DNA of 64,000 nt from Candidatus Binatia bacterium (lineage in GTDB: Bacteria > Desulfobacterota > Binatia > UBA9968 > JAJDTQ01): the NCBI GenBank assembly GCA_951813575.1, contig OX638375.1, positions 1,751,042 through 1,815,041 of the forward strand. The letters run 5' to 3'. Of this stretch, positions 53,339-62,342 are shown in pieces. The notes beneath the pieces are model-generated. The model saw nothing but the letters and a program-made list of their open reading frames with translations, searched no databases and was not told the origin of the DNA. The number at the start of each line of letters is the position of its first letter. The first letter of the stretch is position 1. Both the position numbers and the translations under genes were made by a program.

Positions 53339-54370
53339 TTGTCCGCACTCGAGTCCATGAAGGATAGCTTCGAACGAATGCTCCTGATCCGGCGCTTCGA
53401 GGAAGGCATGCTGCGCCTGCACCGGCGGCGCCTCCTGCCGTGCCACTTTCACGTCTCCATCGGGCAGGAAGCCACGGCGGTTGCGGTCTGCCGCGCCGCC
53501 GAGGAGCATGATGTGCTCTTTACCAACCACCGGAGCAACGGCCACCTGATCGCCCGCGGGGCCGATCCGGGATGGATGTTCGCGGAGCAGTTGGGCCGCG
53601 TGGGCGGCAACACCAACGGCAAGGGCGGAACGCTGCATATGATCGCTCCCGAGCTGGGGATGCCCTGGACGACCTCGCTCGTCGGGTGCGTCGTGCCGTT
53701 GGCGGTGGGCGCGGCCCTGGTCCACAAGCAGCAGCGCCGGCCCGGCGTCGTCATCGCCTTCTTCGGCGACGGGGTCATGGAGGAGGGCGCCTTTTACGAG
53801 GGCATCAACCTGGCCGCTCTGTGGCAGGTGCCGCTTGTTTGTGTTTGCGAGAACAACGGCGTGCCGGCCGAGCTGCGAGGGCTCGACACCACGCAGCCCT
53901 CCACGTTTCTGGCCAGACGCCTCGCCGACATTCCGTCCGCTTTCGGCATCCCCTGCGCCACCATCGACGGCGCGGATGTGGAAGGGCTGTCCGACCTGAT
54001 GACAGAGGTGGTCGGCACGGTGCGGCGCAACCTCGCCCCGTATTTCGTCGAGGTCCGCACCACGCGCTATCCGGGCAACCGGGCCCTGTGGCCGGAGCTG
54101 GCGGGGGCGGAAACCGACCTCGGCTGGGCCTGGGACGACGGTGAACCGCCGGAGGAACTGGCCGCCTGGAGCCGTCACAGCGATCCGCTGATGGGTTTCG
54201 TTCGCAGGCTCGCGGGCCAGGGAGCCATCTCCCGCGACGAGGCGACGCGGATCGATGCCGCCATCGCCGCGCGCATCGATGAGGCCATGGAGTCCGCCAT
54301 CGGCAGCCCGCATCCGCCGCCCGACAGCGCTTACCGGGATGTCTGGGCCGGGCAGGAGACCTCGTCATGA
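53339..54370 (+). CDS. Thiamine-diphosphate-dependent dehydrogenase E1, alpha subunit
   Basis: 343 residues. TTG start with GGGAGGG eight bases upstream; an ATG six codons later is an alternative. The ThDP motif is FFGDGVMEEGAFYEGINLAA ... CVCENN, and GGNTNGKGGTLHM and HRSNGHLIARG are typical of pyruvate/acetoin dehydrogenase E1 alpha. With the beta subunit it decarboxylates a 2-oxo acid or cleaves acetoin, normally passing the product to a lipoyl E2; no E2 or E3 is nearby. The next gene overlaps by four bases. Confidence 0.9.
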   Translation: MSALESMKDSFERMLLIRRFEEGMLRLHRRRLLPCHFHVSIGQEATAVAVCRAAEEHDVLFTNHRSNGHLIARGADPGWMFAEQLGRVGGNTNGKGGTLHMIAPELGMPWTTSLVGCVVPLAVGAALVHKQQRRPGVVIAFFGDGVMEEGAFYEGINLAALWQVPLVCVCENNGVPAELRGLDTTQPSTFLARRLADIPSAFGIPCATIDGADVEGLSDLMTEVVGTVRRNLAPYFVEVRTTRYPGNRALWPELAGAETDLGWAWDDGEPPEELAAWSRHSDPLMGFVRRLAGQGAISRDEATRIDAAIAARIDEAMESAIGSPHPPPDSAYRDVWAGQETSS

Positions 54371-55365
54371 AGATGTCGTACCTGCAGGGCTTGGCGGCCG
54401 CCATCGACGAAGCCATGGCGGCCGATCCTGGAGTCATAATGATGGGCTCCCGCATGGGGGGCCACTTCACCGCGCAGGAAAACGAGGCATTCGCCGACCT
54501 GCTGCACCGCCATGCGGAGCGGATCTTCATGAACGTGCCCATCGCGGAATTCGGGCTCGCCGGCGCCGCGGCCGGCGCGGCGCTGGCAGGCGGCCGGCCG
54601 CTTCTGAGTTTCAACATCGCCAGTTTCATGCTGCATGGCTTCCCCCCGATCGTGAACGAGGCCCCCAACGTGCACTACACCACCGGAGGACGGTCTATCG
54701 CACCGGTGACGTACTACGCGCTGGGCGGGATCCGGGGGGGCGGTTCGTCCCAGCATTCGCACCGGTTGCAGGCGATGCTGGGCAACGTCCCGGGGCTGCA
54801 GCTCTTTGTGCCGGCGACCGCCGGCGATGCCTATGGGCTGCTCAAGTGGTGCCTGCTCAAGAGCCGGAACCCGACGGTCTTCTTCACGCACACCGATTTG
54901 CTCCTGTCCGAGGACGAGTTCGATCCGGCGTCGCCGATGCTGCCCGTGGGGTCCGCCCGCATCAGCCGGGCCGGACATGACATAACCCTGATCGCGCATT
55001 CCGTGACGGTGTCGAGGGCCCTCGAGGCAGCGGACGCCCTGGCCGCGGATCACGGCGTTTCCGCCGAGGTGATCGATCTCCGGACGCTGGCGCCTCTCGA
55101 CGCGGCGACTGCGGTCGACTCCGTAAGAAAGACCGGACACGCCGTGGTCGTCGACGAGTGCCACAAGAGCTTTGGCGTCAACGCCGAGATCGCGGCCACG
55201 CTGGCGGAAGCGGCCTTGTCGTATCTGAAGGCGCCCGTTGGCCGTGTGGCCACGGCCGAGGTGCCGATCCCCTACAACTTGAACCTGGAGCGCGAGATCA
55301 GCGTCACCCCGGACAAGATCGTGCAGGGGACAATGTCAACACTGGAGGGTCGAGCGTCGTGTTGA
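54367..55365 (+). CDS. Thiamine-diphosphate-dependent dehydrogenase E1, beta subunit
   Basis: 332 residues. The N-terminal domain has the pattern MNVPIAEFGLAGAAAGAALA (E1 beta Glu that activates ThDP is in the IAE) and RGGGSSQHSHRLQAMLGNVPG; the transketolase C domain includes VIDLRTLAPLD and VVVDECHKSFGV. It forms the heterotetramer with the alpha subunit. Translationally coupled by ATGA overlap. Confidence 0.9.
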   Translation: MKMSYLQGLAAAIDEAMAADPGVIMMGSRMGGHFTAQENEAFADLLHRHAERIFMNVPIAEFGLAGAAAGAALAGGRPLLSFNIASFMLHGFPPIVNEAPNVHYTTGGRSIAPVTYYALGGIRGGGSSQHSHRLQAMLGNVPGLQLFVPATAGDAYGLLKWCLLKSRNPTVFFTHTDLLLSEDEFDPASPMLPVGSARISRAGHDITLIAHSVTVSRALEAADALAADHGVSAEVIDLRTLAPLDAATAVDSVRKTGHAVVVDECHKSFGVNAEIAATLAEAALSYLKAPVGRVATAEVPIPYNLNLEREISVTPDKIVQGTMSTLEGRASC

Positions 55366-55462
55366 CGGAAGACGGGACCCTCCATGGGCCGGAACCCCTC
55401 GGTATTCCTGTTGGGCGAGCCCTTTCCACAACCGTCGACATATTTCGGATGAGGTGCCGGAC

Positions 55463-56443
55463 ATGAAAGCGATGGTCGTTGTTCAGAGGAATGGACACGG
55501 AGAGCTGGTACTGGAAGATGTTCCCGACCCCGTTGCGGGTGAGGGGCAGGTGGCGATCCGCATGGAGGGAACGGCCGCCAGTTTCGGCGACATCGAAATG
55601 CGCCGGGGCAATTATCATACCCCCCGCAAGCCGCCGGTCATTCCGGGACACGACGTCGTCGGCACTTTGGTTGCCCTGGGCCCCGGGACGGCCGGTTTCC
55701 GCGTCGGCGAGCGGGTGGCGGCGATCTCGCTCACCGGCACCTACGCCGACATCGTCGTGGCGCCTGCTGCCATAACCTGGTCGCTGCCGGCCGAGATCGA
55801 CACTATCTCGGCCGCGGCCTTCCCGACCAACGGCGTCACGTCATACAACCTGCTCACGAAGGCGGGGCGCCTGGCGGCGGGCGAATCGGTGTTGATTCAC
55901 GCGGCGGCGGGCGGCGTGGGGACAACCACCTGCCAGTTGGCCAAGTTGCTCGGCGCGGGCACGGTGATCGGCACCGTCGGTGACGAATCCAAGGTTGATT
56001 TGGCCCGCAGCCTCGGCTGCGATCACGTCATCCTGTATCGGACGGAAGACCTCTCATCCCGGGTCATGTCCATCACGGGGGGTAAGGGCGCCGATCTGAT
56101 TCTCGATTCGATAGGGGGTTCGGTTACGGAGCAGAGCCTTGCCTGCCTGGCCCCCTGGGGGCGCATTGTCGCCTGCGGCAAGTCGAGCGGGAGTGCCGGT
56201 CAGATTCCAACCGATCTTCTCCACGCCGGAAACAAATCCGCCATCGGATACAGTACCGGCGGGCATCGCTACACAAGGCCGGAAGCACTGCGGCCCGCCG
56301 GCGATGCGGTGCTTGGCTACCTGCGCTCGAAGGAGCTGAGAATGGTGGTGAACGCCCAATTTCCCCTCAGCGAGGCCAACGCGGCCCTGGACCTGGTGGC
56401 AAGCCGCAAGAGCACCGGAAGGGTCGTGCTGACCAACTCCTAG
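55463..56443 (+). CDS. Medium-chain alcohol dehydrogenase/quinone oxidoreductase
   Basis: 326 residues. GroES-like N-domain (PGHDVVGTLVALGPGTAGF) and Rossmann domain with HAAAGGVGTTTCQLAKLLGA (AAGGVG). The structural and catalytic zinc Cys residues of classical alcohol dehydrogenase are not evident, so it resembles the zinc-free quinone-reductase (NADPH) branch. GAGG precedes the ATG; a GTG three codons earlier is possible. It is the last gene of the plus-strand cluster before the element, whose first three bases form its TAG stop. Confidence 0.85.
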   Translation: MKAMVVVQRNGHGELVLEDVPDPVAGEGQVAIRMEGTAASFGDIEMRRGNYHTPRKPPVIPGHDVVGTLVALGPGTAGFRVGERVAAISLTGTYADIVVAPAAITWSLPAEIDTISAAAFPTNGVTSYNLLTKAGRLAAGESVLIHAAAGGVGTTTCQLAKLLGAGTVIGTVGDESKVDLARSLGCDHVILYRTEDLSSRVMSITGGKGADLILDSIGGSVTEQSLACLAPWGRIVACGKSSGSAGQIPTDLLHAGNKSAIGYSTGGHRYTRPEALRPAGDAVLGYLRSKELRMVVNAQFPLSEANAALDLVASRKSTGRVVLTNS

Positions 56444-56603
56444 TGTGGTGTCTGGTTAATTCGCGTCATAATATGCGGAGGATTTTTTGTCGTCGGCAAG
56501 GCGCGATGACGAGCAGTGGCGGGCACCACGCGAGGAAGAGCAACGCAGCCGACGGCGAAAAAGACCCGCAGGTTATGATGCGAATTAACCAGACACCACA
56601 CTA
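56441..56603. repeat. Long palindromic element, copy D
   Basis: 163 bases. The arms start TAGTGTGGTGTCTGGTTAAT and are matched by their reverse complement at the right end (last bases CACCACACTA). They resemble copy A but with GG instead of CC at positions 7-8 and T instead of C at position 13, and both changes are compensated in the right arm. The centre equals copy C and has no REP insertion. Confidence 0.9.
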
Positions 56604-56676
56604 GCAGGCGCTCTCCAACGCCGCAAAGATTCGTGCGCCCCGCTACAAGAGGCTGTCATAGCCAGGGAGACCCGAT

Positions 56677-58884
56677 ATGCTTCCCATCACCGCTTATGCC
56701 GACCGCTACTCGGTAGCCCCCGGCGAGACCATCGCGTTCAAGGTGAGTTCGGCCGCGTCCGAGGACTACGAGGCGCGCTTGGTGCGGGTCATCAGCGGCG
56801 ACCCCAATCCGGACGGGCCCGGCATCCGCGAGCTGCCGGTCGACGCCGCCTTTTCCGGGCGCTACCCGTCCCGGGTGCAGCCGATCCACAGCGGCTCGTA
56901 TGTCCGGGTTGCCGGCGCGGCGCCCCTGGACGCCCTTCGGAGCTTCACGGTGACGGCGGTTATCTGGCCGACCCTGCCGGTCGTACCCGGCCGGCAGGCC
57001 CTCGTGTCACGGGTCGATGCCGCGACCGGCGCGGGCTTCAGCCTGGAGATCGACGAGGAGGGCTCGCTCGCCGCCACCTTGAGCGACGGCGCCGGGACAT
57101 GCGGCGCAAGCGTCGGCAAGGAGCTGCGCGCCCGGGCCTGGTACCGGGTCTTCCTCAGCTACGACGCGGACAGGGGGAAGCTGGCGCTCGGCCAGCAGGC
57201 ATTCGCACCGGCGATGATGGTGGACGACTCGGGCGCCACCGTCGCTGACACCACGTTCGGGGAGAGTTGCGCGGGGAGCGGCGATCTTCTGTTCGCGGCG
57301 CGCGCGGGCTCGCTCCCTTGCGACCACTACAACGGCAAGCTCGAAGCGCCGCGGGTGCTGGCGGCGGCGCTGGATCCGGACGCGGCGTTCCGCGCCGCGG
57401 GCGAGGCTCCCGGCTCGGGCGAGGCAGCGGTTGCGGCCTGGGACTTCTCCCGCGAAATGTCGTCGGCGCGCGTCATCGACACCGGCCCGGACGCGCTGCA
57501 CGGCGAGACCGTCAACCTGCCGACGCGGGCCATGAAAGGCTCGCGCTGGACCGGCGAGGAGATGTGCTGGCGCCACGCGCCGGAGCACTACGGCGCCATC
57601 CACTTCCACGACGACGACATCTACGACTGCGGCTGGGAGACCGACTTCAGCTTCGAGGTGCCGGAGGACTTCAAGAGCGGCGTCTACGCCGTCCGGCTGC
57701 GCGCGGGCGAGGACGAGGACATGGTGCCCTTCTTCGTGCGCGCCGCCCCGGGGCGGCCCCAGTCGAGGGCCTGCGTGCTCATCCCCGTCTTCACCTACAT
57801 CGTCTATGCCAACTCCGTCCGCGACAGGGCCAACGACGCCTACCGCGAGCACGTGGCGCGCTGGGGGGCGAGCCCCTGGACGCCGGACGAACATCCCGAG
57901 TACGGCATCTCCACCTACAACTACCACCGCGACGGCAGCGGGGTGGCCTATTCGTCGCGGCTCCGTCCCATCCTGAACCAGCGCTCCGGCTACCTGTCCT
58001 ACGCGGTTCCCGAAGCCGGTTCCGGCCTGCGCCATTTCCCCGCCGACACCCACCTGCTTGCGTGGCTGGAGGCGCTGGGCCACGATTTCGACGTCATCAC
58101 CGACGAGGACCTCCACGCCGACGGCGTCGACGCCATCGCGCCGTACAAGGTGGTGATGACGACCACGCACCCCGAGTACCAGACGCCGCGCTCGCTCGAC
58201 GCCCTGACGGACTACACCGGGCAGGGCGGGCGGCTGATGTACCTCGGCGGCAACGGGTTCTACTGGCGCGTCGCGGTCAATCCGGAGTTCCCCGGCGCGG
58301 TGGAGATCCGCCGGGGCGAGAGCGGGATCCGCGCCTGGGCGGCGGAGCCCGGAGAGTACTACAACGCCTTCGACGGCTGCTACGGCGGACTGTGGCGGAG
58401 CAGCGGCCGCGCTCCCCAGCGTCTGGCGGGAGTGGGGTTCATATCACAGGGCGACTTTCGCGGCACCTGTTACCGGCGCCTTCCCGCTTCCCACGATTCC
58501 CGCGCCGCCTGGATCTTCGAGGGTATCGGGGACGAGGTCCTCGGCGACTTCGGACTGAGCGGCGGGGGCGCGGCCGGCTTCGAGCTCGACCGGCTGGACA
58601 CGAACCTGGGATCTCCGCCCCACGCCCTCGTGCTCGCCCGCTCGGCGGAGCCGGACGACAGCTTCACGCTGGTCCCGGAGGAGATCGTCGCCCTTTACCG
58701 CAGACGTCCCCACCTCGTGCGGGATCTCCTCCGCTCCGAGATCGTGTTCTTCGAGACCCCCAACGGCGGCGCGGTGTTCTCGGTGGGCTCCATCACGTTC
58801 TGTGGCAGCCTCCCCCACAACGACTTCCACAACGACATCTCGCGCATGGTCGACAACGTGCTGCGGCGGTTTCGCAGCGACTGA
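56677..58884 (+). CDS. N,N-dimethylformamidase large-subunit-like protein
   Basis: 735 residues. The N-terminal part starts ITAYADRYSVAPGETIAFKV (a beta-sandwich with an ARLVR motif as in DMFase large subunits) and includes a concanavalin/LamG-like segment (about 85-200, QALVSRVDAATGAGFSLEID); the C-terminal two-thirds has the DMFase family core: FHDDDIYDCGWETDFSFEV, LIPVFTYIVYAN, YLGGNGFYWRV and GSITFCGSLPHND. DMFase hydrolyses dimethylformamide with a mononuclear iron site. No small-subunit gene is adjacent, so the substrate may be a different amide. It has no obvious signal peptide. Confidence 0.83.
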   Translation: MLPITAYADRYSVAPGETIAFKVSSAASEDYEARLVRVISGDPNPDGPGIRELPVDAAFSGRYPSRVQPIHSGSYVRVAGAAPLDALRSFTVTAVIWPTLPVVPGRQALVSRVDAATGAGFSLEIDEEGSLAATLSDGAGTCGASVGKELRARAWYRVFLSYDADRGKLALGQQAFAPAMMVDDSGATVADTTFGESCAGSGDLLFAARAGSLPCDHYNGKLEAPRVLAAALDPDAAFRAAGEAPGSGEAAVAAWDFSREMSSARVIDTGPDALHGETVNLPTRAMKGSRWTGEEMCWRHAPEHYGAIHFHDDDIYDCGWETDFSFEVPEDFKSGVYAVRLRAGEDEDMVPFFVRAAPGRPQSRACVLIPVFTYIVYANSVRDRANDAYREHVARWGASPWTPDEHPEYGISTYNYHRDGSGVAYSSRLRPILNQRSGYLSYAVPEAGSGLRHFPADTHLLAWLEALGHDFDVITDEDLHADGVDAIAPYKVVMTTTHPEYQTPRSLDALTDYTGQGGRLMYLGGNGFYWRVAVNPEFPGAVEIRRGESGIRAWAAEPGEYYNAFDGCYGGLWRSSGRAPQRLAGVGFISQGDFRGTCYRRLPASHDSRAAWIFEGIGDEVLGDFGLSGGGAAGFELDRLDTNLGSPPHALVLARSAEPDDSFTLVPEEIVALYRRRPHLVRDLLRSEIVFFETPNGGAVFSVGSITFCGSLPHNDFHNDISRMVDNVLRRFRSD

Positions 58885-59068
58885 ATCGCCGGATGGGTTG
58901 CCGCATCGCCGGGGCGGGGGCGAGCACAGTGGTCCAACTCCCTCCTTTGAGGCCCTCCCCAATTCTGGGGAGGACCATGAAACCGTAGAGCACCATACTG
59001 TTTCGACAGAAGACTGAGACTCTGGCGAACGAGTAGCGGAAGAGGCGCCAATGAGTCGACCCTGACTC

Positions 59069-59362
59069 ATGCCGAGACAAGACCTTGACCCCACCTTGCC
59101 GCTTTCCGACTATGCGAAGGGTGCTGCCGACAGACTTGCGTGGGACGGCGCGGAATGGCCCGCGTATCTGCCCGGCCGTGTCCATCAAGTCGACTGCAGC
59201 CGGCTCGTGAGCGGCGTCATCGAACACGGCTACTACCACTGCGGCGCGGTCAACGACGACATTTGCCAAACCATCGAAGGGATGCCGCAAGACTCGCGCG
59301 ACCGGGCTCGCGAACCCGCCCGTCACAGGTGGCCGAATGTCTGGCGTCTTGTAGATGGTTAG
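59069..59362 (+). CDS. Hypothetical protein downstream of the DMFase-like gene
   Basis: 97 residues starting MPRQDLDPTLPLSDYAKGAA. Three Cys and several Trp/His residues (VDCSRLVSGVIEHGYYHCGA), no family recognised. It lies 184 bases after the DMFase-like gene on the same strand; it does not resemble the DMFase small subunit as I remember it. The C-terminal region may be out of frame by chance. Confidence 0.4.
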   Translation: MPRQDLDPTLPLSDYAKGAADRLAWDGAEWPAYLPGRVHQVDCSRLVSGVIEHGYYHCGAVNDDICQTIEGMPQDSRDRAREPARHRWPNVWRLVDG

Positions 59363-59382
59363 AGAGCGGGAACCGAGGGTCC

Positions 59383-60921
59383 TTATTCCGCCTCGGCCGC
59401 GTAGATGGCGCGCACGGCCTCGATGGTGTCAGCCTGTTCGGCGCGCTTGTCGGGCCGGTACCGTTTGACCCGGGCGAAGCGCAGGGCCAGACCGGCGGGG
59501 TACTGCGGGCTCGCCTGAAGGTCGTTGAAGGCCACTTCCACCACCAGTTCCGGTTGTACGTAGACCGTGTGCCGGTCCCGGACGGTCTCGAGCCGCTGCA
59601 ACAACTCCGTCTGTTCCTTGAGCATCGCATCCGTCAGGCCCTTGAAGGTCTTGCCCAGCATGACGAACGAGCCGTCAGCAGTGTCCCGGGCGCCCAGGTG
59701 CAGGTTGCTGAGCCAGCCCTTGCGGCGGCCGTGGCCCCACTCGGCGGCGAGGACTACGAGGTCCAGGGTGTGCACGCGCTTGATCTTGAGCCAGTTGCGG
59801 CTGCGTTCACCCACCTCGTAGAGGCCGTCGGGGGCCTTGGCCATGACGCCCTCGTGGCCGGCTGACACGGCGGCGGCAAAGAATGCCTCCGCCGCGGCCG
59901 GGCTGTCGGTGATCATCCGGGGCATCCGCAGGGCCGCCGGCACCGTGGCCGCCAGGGCGCCGATGCGGTCCCGGCCGGGTGCGTCGACAAGGGTGTCGCC
60001 GTCCAGGTAGAGGCAGTCGAAGAAGTACGGCGTCAACGGCAGCTCGCGGCGCATCTCGGCGACGTCGAGCTTGCGGCCGAAACGCCGCATGGTGGTCTGG
60101 AACGCGTGGGGCCTGCTGTCCGGCCGGAAGGCCAGCAACTCGCCGTCCAGGATCAGATCCCCGGCGCCCAGCGCATGCACCGTCTCCACCAGCTCGGGCA
60201 CGGCCGCGGCCACGTCCCTTAGCCCCCGGGTGAATACCGCCACGTCCGACCCGACCTTGTGGACCTGCACACGCGCCCCGTCCATCTTGTACTCCAGGGC
60301 GGCGGTTCCGAGTTGCCGCAGCGCGCCGGCGACATCATCGCAGGGTTGCGCGAGGGCCGGCAGGATGGGCCGCCCCGGCGTCAGTTGGAAACCGCTCAGG
60401 CCGGCTTCGCCCTCGCTCAGCGCGACCGAGGCCACCTGCCCGAGGGACCCGTTGACGAAGTAGGCCCGCCGCACGGAGCGGGACGGCAGGCCCGACGCCT
60501 TTGCCACCGCCTCCATCATGACCCCCTCCAGAGCGCCGTGACGCATCTCTCCCATCACCAGGCGTTGCAGGAACTCCCGTTCCGTTGCCGAGGCCCGTCC
60601 GAGCAGACCGGCCAAGTTCGCTGTCCGCCGCGAGCTCGATCCGGAGCCCGTGGTCCGCCGCACATTCTCGAAACACGCGTCGGCATCGGCCAGAGTCAGG
60701 ACGCCGCCTTCCGAAGGCGCGCAGGCCAGCGCGTCCTTCAGCATGGACCAGCCGATGCCGATCTTTCCCTGGGGCAGCTCACCGCAGAGGTACGCTACCG
60801 CGATGGGGATCTCCTCCGGCCCCAGACGCCGCAGACCTTCGGCCAAGTGTCCGATCTTGGCCAGCCGGCCGGCGCTCCGGGTTACCCGGGTAGAGAGGTC
60901 GGCCAGTTCTTGCAGCTTCAT
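59383..60921 (-). CDS. ATP-dependent DNA ligase
   Basis: 512 residues. N-terminal helical DNA-binding domain (about 1-170, LADLSTRVTRSAGRLAKI); adenylation domain with the nucleotidyl Lys in EYKMDGARVQVHK (motif I, near 213), motif III DLILDGELLAF, motif IIIa FFDCLYLDGD, motif IV HEGVMAKAP and motif V WLKIKR; then the OB-fold (GSFVMLGKTFKGLTD). It is an archaeal/LigB-type enzyme that works beside the usual NAD-dependent ligase. The next gene is 15 bases upstream on the same strand. A relic of a related gene is at 49975-50040. Confidence 0.93.
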   Translation of the reverse strand: MKLQELADLSTRVTRSAGRLAKIGHLAEGLRRLGPEEIPIAVAYLCGELPQGKIGIGWSMLKDALACAPSEGGVLTLADADACFENVRRTTGSGSSSRRTANLAGLLGRASATEREFLQRLVMGEMRHGALEGVMMEAVAKASGLPSRSVRRAYFVNGSLGQVASVALSEGEAGLSGFQLTPGRPILPALAQPCDDVAGALRQLGTAALEYKMDGARVQVHKVGSDVAVFTRGLRDVAAAVPELVETVHALGAGDLILDGELLAFRPDSRPHAFQTTMRRFGRKLDVAEMRRELPLTPYFFDCLYLDGDTLVDAPGRDRIGALAATVPAALRMPRMITDSPAAAEAFFAAAVSAGHEGVMAKAPDGLYEVGERSRNWLKIKRVHTLDLVVLAAEWGHGRRKGWLSNLHLGARDTADGSFVMLGKTFKGLTDAMLKEQTELLQRLETVRDRHTVYVQPELVVEVAFNDLQASPQYPAGLALRFARVKRYRPDKRAEQADTIEAVRAIYAAEAE

Positions 60922-60936
60922 GAACAGACCTCCCCT

Positions 60937-62196
60937 TCACAAGCGCAGGGCGTAGAGCGGCACGTACACCTCGTCGGCCGAAAGCCCCCCGTGATTGCCC
61001 TTGTGAACCCGGGCCTTGGTCAGGGAAGCGGTCACGCGGAAGGCGTAGTCGTCGCGGGCCAGTAGAACATAGTCGCCGAGACGGCCCCGCAGAGAGGAGT
61101 GTCGCCGGCCGGGGCCGAAGAGTCCGCCATCCAGGAGCTCCTCTCCGGTGATGCAAACACACGCGTCCGCCAGATGGCGGCCCACGACGTCGTGAAACCG
61201 CTCCACGAGGCCTGGGCGGACGAAACAGGAGACCTGCCGGCCGTCTCCGACGGGAAGCAGGGTGAGGCAGTCGAACAAACCCGGGACGGCGGCCGGATCG
61301 ATTCGCCTGGGCGGCGGCGCGTCCACCACCCCGTGGTCAGCGGTGACCAGGAGAAGCGTTCCGGTGCCGGCAAGCCGGCTTACGAGGCGGCCGAGGGAGG
61401 CATCGATCTCGGCCAGATGAAGCCTCGTCTCCCTGGCCTGAACGCCCTTCCGGTGACAGAGGGTGTCGTAAAGCGGCCAGTAGACATAGGCCACGCCGCG
61501 TCCGCGCTCGCGGGCAAAACACGCGGTCTGCCGCTCCATACCCCTGAGGGTCTTGTAGGCGCCGTACCCGTTCCAGCGGGTACCGGCGTTGGAATAGGCG
61601 CTCCGGCCCAGGTTGCCGAAGGACAGCAGCCGTTTGTGCCTGCGCACCGATGAGAGATACGACGGCAGGCCGAGGTAGCGCCTGAGATTGAAGCCGTCCC
61701 CCGCCATGGGGGTCCCCGTGAGCGTCATCCCCGGCAAGACCGCCCCAATGAGGCCCAGGTCGGGGAGGTGCAGGTGCCAGCTCAGGACCCCATGTTCGAC
61801 CGGGGTCGCGCCGGTCGAAAGCGTCGTCACCGCCGCGGCGGTGGTGGTGGGAAAAACCGTCGTGATGCGCTCGAATGGATGACGGGAAAAGAAATGTCCG
61901 CCGCCCCCGGAGGCCAGGAACCGGATCAGTTGATTGTAGCCCACCCCGTCGAGCACCAGGTAGACGATTCGCGAGATACCGTCGAACAACCCTGGGGCAA
62001 CTCCCCTGAGCCGCGGGTGGGGTGAGGTACCGCCCGAGGCATGGATGATGGACGAGAGCAGGTTCACGATGGAGCCGCCCCGGTAGTCGGGGAAGTGGAA
62101 CCCCGCGTCTTGCAGGCCGTCCAGGATGCCGGCACCGTCTTTCCGGGGCGGCTTCGATGGCGTGCCGGCGAGCTCTGGCGAAACGTTATCGACCAT
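60937..62196 (-). CDS. Alkaline-phosphatase-superfamily phosphodiesterase/pyrophosphatase
   Basis: 419 residues. Motifs: IVYLVLDGVGYNQLIR (first metal Asp), the nucleophile region TTVFPTTTAAAVTTLSTGATP (split here as TTVFPTTTAAAV then TTLSTGATP; likely Thr), HGVLSWH, DTLCHRKG and LLVTADHGVVD (metal D and H). It fits the type I nucleotide pyrophosphatase/phosphodiesterase group. No signal peptide is apparent. Substrate unknown. It lies directly before the ligase on the same strand. Confidence 0.82.
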   Translation of the reverse strand: MVDNVSPELAGTPSKPPRKDGAGILDGLQDAGFHFPDYRGGSIVNLLSSIIHASGGTSPHPRLRGVAPGLFDGISRIVYLVLDGVGYNQLIRFLASGGGGHFFSRHPFERITTVFPTTTAAAVTTLSTGATPVEHGVLSWHLHLPDLGLIGAVLPGMTLTGTPMAGDGFNLRRYLGLPSYLSSVRRHKRLLSFGNLGRSAYSNAGTRWNGYGAYKTLRGMERQTACFARERGRGVAYVYWPLYDTLCHRKGVQARETRLHLAEIDASLGRLVSRLAGTGTLLLVTADHGVVDAPPPRRIDPAAVPGLFDCLTLLPVGDGRQVSCFVRPGLVERFHDVVGRHLADACVCITGEELLDGGLFGPGRRHSSLRGRLGDYVLLARDDYAFRVTASLTKARVHKGNHGGLSADEVYVPLYALRL

Positions 62197-62342
62197 GGAG
62201 ACCGGATACCCTTTCCGGCGTTCGGAGTCGGCCGGCGGATAGAGAAGATAGAATAGGGAGAACCCCGAAACAACCGCCCTTGACGCACCGAGAAGGAATT
62301 TGAGATGAGAAAAGGGAACTCGGAGCCAAGGGAGGGGCGGCC

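Noticed and set aside
35824-56603. The four repeated elements as a CRISPR array
   Set aside because: They are thousands of bases apart, palindromic and 160-210 bases long, with no spacers between them.
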